This document shows, piece by piece, positions 17,236 to 27,200 of a stretch of 64,000 nucleotides of DNA. The stretch is from Isochrysis galbana (lineage: Eukaryota; Haptophyta; Isochrysidales; Isochrysidaceae). The position numbers and the translations under genes were made by a program. The notes below the pieces were generated by a model. That model ran no database searches and had not been told where the DNA came from. It saw only the letters and a list, made by a program, of their open reading frames with translations. The stretch spans positions 10,038,138 through 10,102,137 of the forward strand of contig CM030932.1 in NCBI GenBank assembly GCA_018136815.1. Direction: 5' to 3'. Position 1 is the stretch's first letter. Each line of letters begins with the position of its first letter.

Positions 17236-20200
17236 ACTCTCTACCAACACCTTCGACCCAGCCAAGCTTCCGAGCTTTCAACCCCACCCAAGCCACCCAA
17301 GCTCCAACCCCTGCCCACCTTTTCACCACCCCTCTCCTCCCCCCCCTTTCCAACGCCACCGCACACCACCGCCCACCCAACCCCACCCCAAGCTCCGACT
17401 CCCAAAAGCTCCCCCGATCAACACCTTTGCCCCACTCCCACTCAAGCTTCTAATCACACTCTCCGACTCCCAAGACCCCTCGGACCCCACCAAGCTCCAA
17501 CTCCACCCAAGCTCCAACTCCACCCAAGCTCCAACCCCGCCCAAGCTCCAACCCCATCAAGCTCCAACCCCACCCAAACTCCGACCCCCAAACCTCCTCC
17601 GACCAACATTCGCCCCAACCAAGCTCCCCCAACTCCACCCAAGCTCTTACCCCACCCAAGCTCCAACTCCACCCAAGCCCACCCAGAGCTCCAACCCCAC
17701 CGAAGCTCCAACCTCCAACCCCAAGCTCCAACCCACCCAAGCTCCAACCCCACCCAAGCTCCAACCCCACCCAAGCTCCAACCCACCCAAGCTCCACCCC
17801 CAACCCCACCAAAGCTCCAACCCACCCAAGCTCCAACCCCAACCCCACCGAAGCTCCCGCACCCAAGCTCCAAGCTCCCCACCCAAGCTCCAACCCCACC
17901 CAAGCTCCCCACCCAAGCTCCAACCCCACCCAAGCTCCAACCCCACCCAAGCTCCAACCCCACCCAAGCTCCAACCCCACCCAAGCTCCAACCCCGCCCA
18001 AGCTCCAACCCCATCAAGCTCCAACCCCACCCAAACTCCGACCCCCAAACCTCCTCCGACCAACATTCGCCCCAACCAAGCTCCCCCAACTCCACCCAAG
18101 CTCTTACCCCACCCAAGCTCCAACTCCACCCAAGCCCACCCAGAGCTCCAACCCCACCGAAGCTCCAACCTCCAACCCCAAGCTCCAACCCACCCAAGCT
18201 CCAACCCCACCCAAGCTCCAACCCCACCCAAGCTCCAACCCACCCAAGCTCCAACCCCAACCCCACCAAAGCTCCAACCCACCCAAGCTCCAACCCCAAC
18301 CCCACCGAAGCTCCCGCACCCAAGCTCCAAGCTCCCCACCCAAGCTCCAACCCCACCCAAGCTCCCCACCCAAGCTCCAACCCCACCCAAGCTCCAACCC
18401 CACCCAAGCTCCAACCCCACCCAAGCTCCAACCCCACCCAAGCTCCAACCCCGCCCAAGCTCCAACCCCATCAAGCTCCAACCCCACCCAAACTCCGACC
18501 CCCAAACCTCCTCCGACCAACATTCGCCCCAACCAAGCTCCCCCAACTCCACCCAAGCTCTTACCCCACCCAAGCTCCAACTCCACCCAAGCCCACCCAG
18601 AGCTCCAACCTCCAACCCCAAGCTCCAACCCACCCAAGCTCCAACCCCACCCAAGCTCCAACCCCAACCCCACCGAAGCTCCAACCCACCCAAGCTCCAA
18701 CCCCAACCCCACCGAAGCTCCAACCCACCCAACCCCACCGAAACTCCAACCCACCCAAGCTCAAGCTCCAACCCCACCACCCAAGCTCCAACCAACCCCA
18801 CCCAAGCTCCAACCCCACCCAAGCTCCCGCACCCAAGCTCCAACCCCACCCAAGCTCCAACCCACTCAACCCCACCGAAGCTCCAACCCACCCAACCCCA
18901 CCGAAACTCCAACCCACCCAACCCCACCGAAACTCCAACCCACCCAAGCTCCAACCCCACCCAAGCTCAAGCTCCAACCCCACCACCCAAGCCAACCCAA
19001 GCTCCCGCACCCAAGCTCCCCACCCAAGCTCCAACCCCACCCAAGCTTCCACCCAAGCTCCCCACCCAAGCTCCCCCCAAGCTCCAACCCCACCCAAGCT
19101 CCAACCCCACCACCCAAGCTCCAACCCCACCCAAGCTCCAACCCCACCCAAGCTCCAACCCCACTCAAAGCTCCAACCCCACCCAAACTCCAACCCCACC
19201 CAAACTCCAATCTCACCCAAACTCCAACCCCACCCAAGCTCCCACCCAAGCTCCCCACCCAAGCTCCAAGCTCGCACCCAAGCTCCAACCCCAAGCTCCA
19301 ACCCCCACCGAAACTCCAAGCTCCAAGCTCCAACCCCACCCAATCTCCCACCTCAACCCCACCCAAGCTCCAACCCCACCCAAGCTCCAACCCCAAGCTC
19401 CCGCACCCAAGCTCGAACCCCACCCAAGCTCCAACCCCACCCAAGCTCCAACCCCACCCAAGCTCCCACCCAACCCCACCCAACCCAAGCTCCAACCCCA
19501 ACCCCACCCAAGCTCCAATCCACCACCCCCGCACCCAAGCTCCAAGCTCCAACCCCACCCAAGCTCCAATCCACCACCCAAGCTCCCCACCCAAGCTCCA
19601 ACCCCACCCAAGCTCCAACCCCACTCAAACTCCAACCCCACCCAAGATCCAACCCACTCAAACTCCAACCCCACCCAAACTCCAATCTCACCCCCACCCA
19701 AGCTCGCACCCAAGCTCCAAGCTCGCACCCAAGCTCGAACCCCCACCCAAGCTCGAACCCAACCCCACCCAAGCTCCTTGGTGGCTGGGGCGAAGGTGTT
19801 GGTCGGAGGGTTGGAGCTTTTGGGAGTCGGAACTTGGGTGGGGTTGGAGCTTGGGTGGGGTTGGAGCTTGGGTGGGGTTGGAGCTTGGGTGGGGTTGGAG
19901 CTTGGGTGGGGTTGGAGCTTGGGTGGGGTTGGGTGGAGTTGGTCGGAGGAGCTTTTGGGAGTCGGAGCTTGGTTGGGTCGAGCTTGGGTTGGAGCTTGGG
20001 TGGGGCTCGGAAGCTTGGCTGGGGTGAAGGTGTTGGTCGGAGGGAGCTTTTGGGAGTCGGAGCTTGGAGATTGGGTTGGAGATTGGGTGCTTGGCTGGGG
20101 CGAAGGTGTTGGTAGGAGGGAGGAGGGAGTTGGAGCTTTTGGGAGTCGGAGCTTGGGTGGGGTTGGAGCTCGGATGGGGTTGGAGCTCGGAGCTCGGGTG

Positions 20201-20540
20201 GTGTGGCTGGGGCGAAGGTGTTGGTCGGAGGTTGGAGCGTCGGAGCTTGAGTGGGGTTGGAGCTTGAGTGGAGTTTGGGCTGGTGGCTGGGGGTCGGAGG
20301 GTTTGGAGCTTTTGGGAGCTTGGGTGGAGCTTGAGTGGGGTTGGAGCTTGAGTGGAGTTGGAGCTTGAGTGGAGTTTGGGCTGGTGGCTGGGGGTCGGAG
20401 GGTTGGAGCTTTTGGGAGTCGCAGCTTGGGTGGGGTTAGAAGCTTGGGTTGGAGCTGGGGCGAAGGTGGATGAGTTGTAGCTTTTGGGAGTCGGAGCTTG
20501 AGTGGTGGAGTTGGAGCTTGGGTGGGGTTGGGTGTTGGTC
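17236..20540 (+). repeat. Inverted repeat arm 2, left copy (17 bp satellite)
   Basis: A satellite of AAGCTCCAACCCCACCC units (17 bp, with 16 bp variants) forms the arm. It matches 38231-41535 in reverse complement. Positions 17236-19770 have the C-rich strand on top; at about 19771 the orientation flips, and 19780-20630 reads GAGCTTGGGTGGGGTTG. Every frame is open for hundreds of codons on both strands, with translations such as PKLQPHPSSNPTQ, so no ORF here is credible. The GGGTGGGGTTGG composition is G-quadruplex-prone. Confidence 0.92.
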
Positions 20541-20631
20541 GGATGAGCTTTTGGGAGTCGGAGCTTGAGTGGTGGAGTTGGAGCTTGGGTGGGGTTGGGT
20601 GTTGGTCGGATGAGCTTTTGGGAGTCGGAGG

Positions 20632-20850
20632 TTAACGTTATGTACGAAGACGCTACGCGGACACAAAACCACTCTAAAAGCGCACTTTCCTCCATCCAGA
20701 CACCCGCAGCACTTGGGCCTGACACGGACACTGATAGTGATGAACTAGCGTCCATGCGAATGCTTTCTGGCTGGATTTCAAGGGGAAAGGGGAGAGAGTG
20801 CACAACATGGTTCAATGGACTCGGCTGCTTTGTGGCACCGAGGATGGAGG
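20632..20850 (+). repeat. Dispersed repeat family A, long copy 1
   Basis: About 215 bp matching the reverse complement of 51052-51268. It starts TTAACGTTATGTACGAAGAC, runs through CCACTCTAAAAGCGCACTTT and GATGAACTAGCGTCCATGCG, and ends near GCTTTGTGGCACCGAGGA. It sits immediately at the end of satellite arm 2. Confidence 0.88.
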
Positions 20851-20979
20851 GGTTGGAGAGCTCGGGTGGCTTGGGTGGTGGGGTTGGGTTGGGTGGTTGG
20901 AAGCTTCGGCTGGGGCGAAGGTGTTGGTCTTGGTGGGGTTGGAGCTTGAGTGGGGTTGGATGGGGAGTTGTGGCTCTAA

Positions 20980-21723
20980 TCACAAAGATTGCGGCAAGTG
21001 TCCTGAAGTGCCGATGTACCATGTCTTTGGGTTCCCTTCTTTCTTGATTCTGCAGACTCCGATGCCATCGCGTGCACTCCTCGCCTTCCTCGACTCCATC
21101 GAGCGCTGCGGATGCAGCAGGTGGGGAAGCGCACGCCAAGCGCACCACCTCCCAAGAGCACAAGGAAATGAACCTTTCTGGACGACCTTGAGGGTAAAAA
21201 AAAAAATCAAAGGAACTGGATGTGCGGCAGGTCCTCTCATGGAGGGAGATGGAGGAGGAGGAGACGGTGGTGGCGGAGAAGGAGGCGGCGGCGACGGTGG
21301 AGGAGGCGAAGGTGGGGGTGGGGAAGGAGGGGGTGGAGATGGAGGAGGCGGTGATGGTGGCGGTGGGGAAGGAGGAGGAGGTGACGGTGGTGGCGGGGAA
21401 GGAGGGGGTGGCGAGGGTGGTGGCGGCGACGGTGGTGGCGGCGAAGGAGGCGGAGGCGACGGAGGGGGTGGAGAAGGAGGAGGTGGGGACGGAGGCGGTG
21501 GTGAGGGAGGGGGTGGGGAAGGAGGGGGTGGGGAAGGAGGAGGTGGAGAGGGAGGAGGTGGAGAGGGAGGGGGTGGAGAGGGAGGCGGCGGTGATGGTGG
21601 TGGTGGAGAAGGAGGGGGTGGAGAGGGAGGGAGGCAAAGAGGGGAGCTGACCAACAACGGCAGCCCCTGCTTCTTTGTGAGGGTGTCGTCGACTTCCGTA
21701 AACTGAAAGAGGTGCACTGGCAA
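20980..21723 (-). pseudogene. SPPPP-repeat protein, probable broken copy
   Basis: The minus strand encodes about 34 tandem PPSPP-type pentapeptides (21235-21640) between MPVHLFQFTEVDDTL and a 70-residue tail (VPLIFFFTLKVV, RWCAWRALPHLL). A different frame just upstream (to 21938) encodes a hydrophobic helix (SVDVVLVLLVLVVIGIVAH) that would suit a membrane anchor, so a frameshift or intron may separate parts of one gene. SPPPP repeats are the signature of hydroxyproline-rich extracellular matrix proteins of algae. The plus-strand GGGGEGGGGD frame is its shadow. It may be related to the large gene at 24221. Confidence 0.45.
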
Positions 21724-22094
21724 TAGCGATGTGCCACAATACCGATGACGACGAGAACCAAGAGTACCAATACCACGTCTACGCTAGTCTGGTATGGGGA
21801 AGGGCGGGTGATAGGAGGGGCTTCCCCTGGGGAGGGGGCGGCAGAAGAGAACTCTGCTCTTGGGGGAGAAGAATGGCTGCCGTTTTGTTTCCACCAATAA
21901 CGGAGGTGAAAGTATGGCATCAGGGTATGTACAATCACATCAATGAAAAAAAATGGGTGCCCGGTTTGGACAGTTGTGCCTTGGAGTTATGGCCCTGGAC
22001 ATGACGGGTGCCTTGGACAGTGAGGAAACAGTTGTGGTGTAGTTAGAAACAGTTATGAACAGTTATGGAGTTATGGCCCTGGTGTCTGATTGTA

Positions 22095-22215
22095 GAAGTT
22101 ACGGATGAGATGGGCAGTTACGGATGAGGTGGGCAGTTACGGATGAGATGGGCAGTTACGGATGAGGTGGGCAGTTACGGATGAGATGGGCAGTTACAGA
22201 TGAGATGGGCAGTTG
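22095..22215 (+). repeat. 19 bp tandem array GTTACGGATGAGRTGGGCA
   Basis: About six copies of GTTACGGATGAGATGGGCA, alternating A and G at one position, then a diverging GGGCAGTTGGGTGAG tail. The preceding 350 bases hold no gene. The GGGCAGTT element is shared with arrays near 36900 and 49630. Confidence 0.88.
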
Positions 22216-22547
22216 GGTGAGTTGGTCAATTATAGATGAGTTGGGGAGTAATTGGGCAGTTATAGTGGGCAGTGTGGGCAGGTGCCGCCTCTCCCATCCC
22301 CGCCCCGCTCTCCTCCCGCTCCGCCTCCCACCCCGCCGGCTTCCTCCCACCCGCCCCACCTCTTCCCTCCGTCTCCCACCGCCTACACCCCGCCGCTCCG
22401 CCACCCCACAACAAAACGGATAGATCATGCGACTAATATGGCATGCGCTTACGTACGAAAAGGACTCGACAGAATGTGGTACCCACATCCGCTCGAGGTT
22501 GTGATTGCTTCGTGTGCCATTTTTTTTTTTTGCACAGTGTGCCCTTG

Positions 22548-23189
22548 ATGTCAAGAGGTGTGAAGGGATCGAATCAGCGCTCACCAAGGACCGCACGCCC
22601 TACGAGGCCCTTCGGTGCTACGAGATTGCGATCCGGATGGCCACCGAGCACCAAGCGTCGGCTCAGTGTCGCCTCCTCAGGCGAACGGATCGAGAACCTG
22701 ATACGCTCTGGGAGTCACGAGCGTGTGCTGATCTCTCGTGCAGACGCTGAGGATCTCCTTCCACCTCTCGCCCACATCGAGCTACAGCGCGTGCGTGCGC
22801 CGTATCCGAAGACCAGCGTCGACTGGGTCACCGCCGCTGTCTGTGCAGTCCTCTGGGACAGCTACCACCACACGGTCGACGAGCTCTTACCCGCCGAAGA
22901 ATGGGCCGATGGAGCCGTCGTGGAGGAAGGGATGCGCTGTGTACGAGCCCATCTTGAGGGGTATGAAAATGTCATCTACGACTACGTCTGTGTCACTGAG
23001 CTCGATGGTCGCCTTCTGTACTGCCGTTGCTTTGCTGCGTCTGAAGACTGCGTTGTAAGTGTCATCCTTGCCAATGACGTGGGACGTGAAGAGATGCTCG
23101 CTGCATGTGTCCCGCTCCCAGTACACCCAAAGGGACAATGGTCATCCCCTTCTTTCAGAGGCAAACGTGTGTCTTTTGTCTCTCTCTGA
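22548..23189 (+). CDS. Unknown conserved-looking protein, possible frameshift
   Basis: The frame starting MSRGVKGSNQRSPRT reaches a stop at 23189 (213 residues). From about residue 65 it reads like a globular protein (AEDLLPPLAHIELQRV, VDWVTAAVCAVLWDSYHHTV, YDYVCVTELDGRLLYCRCFA, VSVILANDVGREEML). Before that, a neighbouring frame (22540-22680) looks more protein-like (CEGIESALTKDRTPYEALRC), so a frameshift or an unrecognised intron near 22680-22720 may have joined different frames. No family is recognised. Repeat family B begins about 50 bases after the stop. Confidence 0.45.
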   Translation: MSRGVKGSNQRSPRTARPTRPFGATRLRSGWPPSTKRRLSVASSGERIENLIRSGSHERVLISRADAEDLLPPLAHIELQRVRAPYPKTSVDWVTAAVCAVLWDSYHHTVDELLPAEEWADGAVVEEGMRCVRAHLEGYENVIYDYVCVTELDGRLLYCRCFAASEDCVVSVILANDVGREEMLAACVPLPVHPKGQWSSPSFRGKRVSFVSL

Positions 23190-23239
23190 CATACTTTTTC
23201 TGGGGGTATGTGCGAAGACGTGAGTACTGTAGTGCTTTT

Positions 23240-23385
23240 ATTGGGAGACGGGTCTTTTGGTGACACTTTCCCCCAATAAAAGAAGTTTGTCCGTGCACTA
23301 GTGTCGCGCAGGGTGACGCGCAGGGTGACGATTGTTCTCGACGAGTACCAGACCTCCTTAGGGTCTGTGCGAAAAGGTATTACAA
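23240..23385 (-). repeat. Dispersed repeat family B, inverted copy
   Basis: In reverse complement it reads CTTTTCGCACAGACCCTAA, TGGTACTCGTCGAG, ACAATCGTCACCCTGCG, GTGCACGGACAAA and a TTTTATTGGGGG segment. It aligns with 50425-50580 and 37370-37600. Confidence 0.75.
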
Positions 23386-23394
23386 TAGGCAATC

Positions 23395-23480
23395 ATGGAT
23401 CTCCGGTGGGTTTTGTGCCCGCATAGCGTTTTCATATATAACGTTAATGTGCTCCAAACATCATCGGAACTACAGGACAC
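23395..23480 (-). repeat. Dispersed repeat family A, short copy
   Basis: Carries GGTTTTGTGCCCGCATAGCG and TTTTCATATATAACGTTAA, matching the family core in reverse complement. Confidence 0.65.
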
Positions 23481-23689
23481 TGCCGTGGTGTTGGGGTTCC
23501 GCCCAACGACACTCCCCGCCACCCTCGGTGCCACAAAGCAGCCGAGTAGCGCACTATCTCCCTTCTCCACCAACAATCGTGACACGTATCGTGAGCCGAA
23601 CTAGGGTGCATGCAAATGCTCCTGGCTGGGTGTCAAAGAATGTGTGTATCGCACCAGGCCGAAGTGACTGTGCTCGGGTGGATGGGAGG

Positions 23690-23815
23690 AATTGCGGCGC
23701 TTCTAGAGTGGTTTTGTGCCCACATACATAGCGTTTTATGCACAGCGTTTTAATACATAGCGTTTTCATACATAGCGTTTTCATACATAGCGTTTTCATG
23801 CATAACGTTACGAAT
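23690..23815 (-). repeat. Family A copy with 17 bp internal expansion
   Basis: After GAGTGGTTTTGTGCCCACAT the core TAGCGTTTTCATACA is repeated about five times with a 17 bp period and ends in ATAACGTTA. In-frame reading gives SVFIHSVFIH, which is an artefact. This is the only copy in which the core has expanded. Confidence 0.85.
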
Positions 23816-23912
23816 CACCTACAAAGCATTCCACAACTAGATTTCAGTCACACTAGCATGTGTACCCCTTCATTTCACGCACATGTCCAATCCGCGTCTT
23901 CTACGGCAATAT

Positions 23913-24167
23913 CTAGCGGATCATGATTTGAGTGTTATATCTCGCGGCGAAGACTCGGCTAATGTTGCATGTCGCGTTGCGATCGCACCCGGAGGGGTGC
24001 TTGAGACACTCAGTGCAGCAGATCTTGCGCTGACGAAGCGCTTCCGACTCTTTGGCACTCGAATGCCCTGTTTGCCCACAAAAAGAGCACGTCTGTGAAG
24101 TGTACATCCACAAATCGAGTGTGGTGGATCTTGAAGTATGGAAGAGGAGGTTGGATCTTTCCGGTCT
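23913..24167 (-). pseudogene. TnpB/Fanzor-type nuclease C-terminal remnant
   Basis: An open stretch of 84 codons reads ...DLWMYTSQTCSFCGQTG, then ICCTECLKHPSGCDRNATCN and ISRVFAARYN before a TAG. This matches the end of OrfB/TnpB proteins: a zinc ribbon of two CxxC pairs introduced by YTSQTC, followed by the RuvC-III motif DRxxxxxxNI with its catalytic Asp. TnpB and its eukaryotic/viral relatives (Fanzor) are RNA-guided DNA nucleases of IS200/IS605 and IS607-like elements. Only the last part remains; a TGA at 24168 closes the frame upstream, and no RuvC-I/II region is found nearby. It lies tail-side of the large proline-rich gene. The family assignment rests on motifs only. Confidence 0.7.
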
Positions 24168-24220
24168 TCATCTCAGCTGCCGTACGTAAGGACCATCACG
24201 TCTTCAGAAAGAAAGCAATC

Positions 24221-27200
24221 TCAAGGCGGGTCACACTCACGGAAGATAGTTGATTTACTAGCCGAGCACGTCCACATACCCAACTTGTTTTGTGCATATA
24301 CGCACTCTTGGCATCCAAAGGAGCAGTCGAATCTGTAGTCTTCTGGTGCATCTTTGACAACCCCATCTAAGTAGTAAGACTCGCAAAGGAATTGATCTTC
24401 TACCTTGAAAGTGTTGGAAGGTACTGCTCCTAGATTAAAGCACCATTGTTGTCCTATGAATGCATTACGCAGAAGTTTGGTACGCGTAAAGTTAATGTTT
24501 CCACATTGCAAGGATGATGGCAGGGGTGAGGGCGGTGGTGAGAGTGACGATGAAGGCGGTGGTGAGGGTGATGGTGAGGGTGATGGTGGTGAGGGTGATG
24601 GTGGTGAGGGTGATGGTGGTGAGGGTGATGGTGGTGGCGATGAGGGTGTGTTTCCGAAGATGTTCTTTACGAAAAGACCCAATGATTTGAGAGACCACAG
24701 AAGGATTGTCGCCAAGATGAAGAAGATTCCAGGAGTTTGGGGCGGAGGAGAGGCAGGCGGTGGAGAAGGAGGTGACGAGGGAGAGGGAGGCGGTGGCGAT
24801 GGAGGAGAAAGGGAGGGAGGCGGTGGCAAGGGAGGCGGTGGCGATGGTGGTGGCGGTGATGAGAGTGGCGGTGGCGATGGAGGAGGAAGGGAGGGAGGCG
24901 GTGGCAAGGGAGGCGGTGGCGAGGGTGGTGGCGGTGAGGGAGGAGGAGGAGAGGGAGGCGGTGGAGAAGGAGGAGGTGACGAGGGAGAGGGAGGCGGTGG
25001 CGATGGAGGAGAAAGGGAGGGTGGCGGTGGCAAGGGAGGCGGTGGCGAGGGTGGTGGCGGTGAGGGAGGAGGAGGAGAGGGAGGCGGTGGAGAAGGAGGA
25101 GGTGACGAGGGAGAGGGAGGCGGTGGCGATGGAGGAGAAAGGGAGGGAGGCGGTGGCAAGGGAGGCGGTGGCGAGGGAGGCGGTGGCGATGGTGGTGGCG
25201 GTGATGAGAGTGGCGGTGGCGATGGAGGAGGAAGGGAGGGAGGCGGTGGCAAGGGAGGCGGTGGCGAGGGTGGTGGCGGTGAGGGAGGAGGAGGAGAGGG
25301 AGGCGGTGGAGAAGGAGGAGGTGACGAGGGAGAGGGAGGCGGTGGCGATGGAGGAGAAAGGGAGGGAGGCGGTGGCAAGGGAGGCGGTGGCGAGGGTGGT
25401 GGCGGTGAGGGAGGAGGTGGAGAGGGAGGCGGTGGAGAAGGAGGAGGTGACGAGGGAGAGGGAGGCGGTGGCAAGGGAGGCGGTGGCGAGGGTGGTGGCG
25501 GGGAGGGAGGAGGAGGAGAGGGAGGCGGTGGAGAAGGAGGAGGTGACGAGGGAGAGGGAGGCGGTGGCGATGGAGGAGAAAGGGAGGGAGGCGGTGGCAA
25601 GGGAGGCGGTGGCGAGGGTGGTGGCGGTGAGGGAGGAGGTGGAGAGGGAGGCGGTGGAGAAGGAGGAGGTGACGAGGGAGAGGGAGGCGGTGGCGATGGA
25701 GGAGAAAGGGAGGGAGGCGGTGGCAAGGGAGGCGGTGGCGAGGGAGGCGGTGGCGATGGTGGTGGCGGTGATGAGAGTGGCGGTGGCGATGGAGGAGGAA
25801 GGGAGGGAGGCGGTGGCAAGGGAGGCGGTGGCGAGGGTGGTGGCGGTGAGGGAGGAGGAGGAGAGGGAGGCGGTGGAGAAGGAGGAGGTGACGAGGGAGA
25901 GGGAGGCGGTGGCGATGGAGGAGAAAGGGAGGGAGGCGGTGGCAAGGGAGGCGGTGGCGAGGGTGGTGGCGGTGAGGGAGGAGGTGGAGAGGGAGGCGGT
26001 GGAGAAGGAGGAGGTGACGAGGGAGAGGGAGGCGGTGGCAAGGGAGGCGGTGGCGAGGGTGGTGGCGGTGAGGGAGGAGGAGGAGAGGGAGGCGGTGGAG
26101 AAGGAGGAGGTGACGAGGGAGAGGGAGGCGGTGGCGATGGAGGAGAAAGGGAGGGAGGCGGTGGCAAGGGAGGCGGTGGCGAGGGTGGTGGCGGTGAGGG
26201 AGGAGGTGGAGAGGGAGGCGGTGGAGAAGGAGGAGGTGACGAGGGAGGAGAAAGGGAGGGAGGCGGTGGCAAGGGAGGCGGTGGCGAGGGAGGCGGTGGC
26301 GATGGTGGTGGCGGTGATGAGAGTGGCGGTGGCGATGGAGGAGGAAGGGAGGGAGGCGGTGGCAAGGGAGGCGGTGGCGAGGGTGGTGGCGGTGAGGGAG
26401 GAGGAGGAGAGGGAGGCGGTGGAGAAGGAGGAGGTGACGAGGGAGAGGGAGGCGGTGGCGATGGAGGAGAAAGGGAGGGAGGCGGTGGCAAGGGAGGCGG
26501 TGGCGAGGGTGGTGGCGGTGAGGGAGGAGGTGGAGAGGGAGGCGGTGGAGAAGGAGGAGGTGACGAGGGAGAGGGAGGCGGTGGCGATGGAGGCGATGGC
26601 GGTGGAGGCGACGGAGGCAGTGATGGTGGCGGGGGAGAAGGCGGCGGAAGGGGGGGAGCGGAAGGGGGTGGTCTCGGCGGGAAGACGAATCTCGAGGTCA
26701 CAGCCACTGCACCAAGGTTAAGACTGGTCGTCAAGTTGTTTATCCTTTGCTCGAACTTAATCTGCAAGTCACTTGCCACTTCGTCAGGGCTCGAACCCTT
26801 GGGGACCTCGCGGGATACAACCATATCGATGAAGAGCTCGAACGCGTAAGTGTAGTTGGTGATGCTAAAGGAGCCCTCTGCCTCAACAAGCGTTTGGTTG
26901 TCTTTGGAGATGAGGGGAGTCGTGCGCACGTTGTCTCCTCGTTGCACGTAGCCCAACAGGGGGACGGCGGTCAGCGTGGCGTCGGGGCCTACCTCACACG
27001 TCGGTCCGCAATATGCAAGGAGGACTGATGCGTTGAGGTTAATCCCGGCAACACGATCGACGAGATAGACTTTAGCTGTGGTTTCGTTGTCCTCGAGCCC
27101 GTCATAGATCGGATCGACCGGCTGGCCCTGGAGAGCCGACGCATCCAACACCATGCGCGAACGAATGCGTCGGCTCGAGGCGCTTTTGGCCTCTCCAAGT

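Noticed and set aside
17197-20115. 972-codon plus-strand ORF of PKLQPHPSSNPTQ type, and the similar 1,065-1,170 codon minus ORFs at 38403-41915
   Set aside because: A 17 bp satellite without stop codons keeps every frame open on both strands; no signal peptide or unique domain is in frame.
24405-26849. 814-codon Gly/Glu-rich plus-strand ORF, and the Val/Arg/Glu ORFs at 28622-31868
   Set aside because: Antisense shadows of the proline-codon repeat; the unique domains read as protein only on the minus strand.
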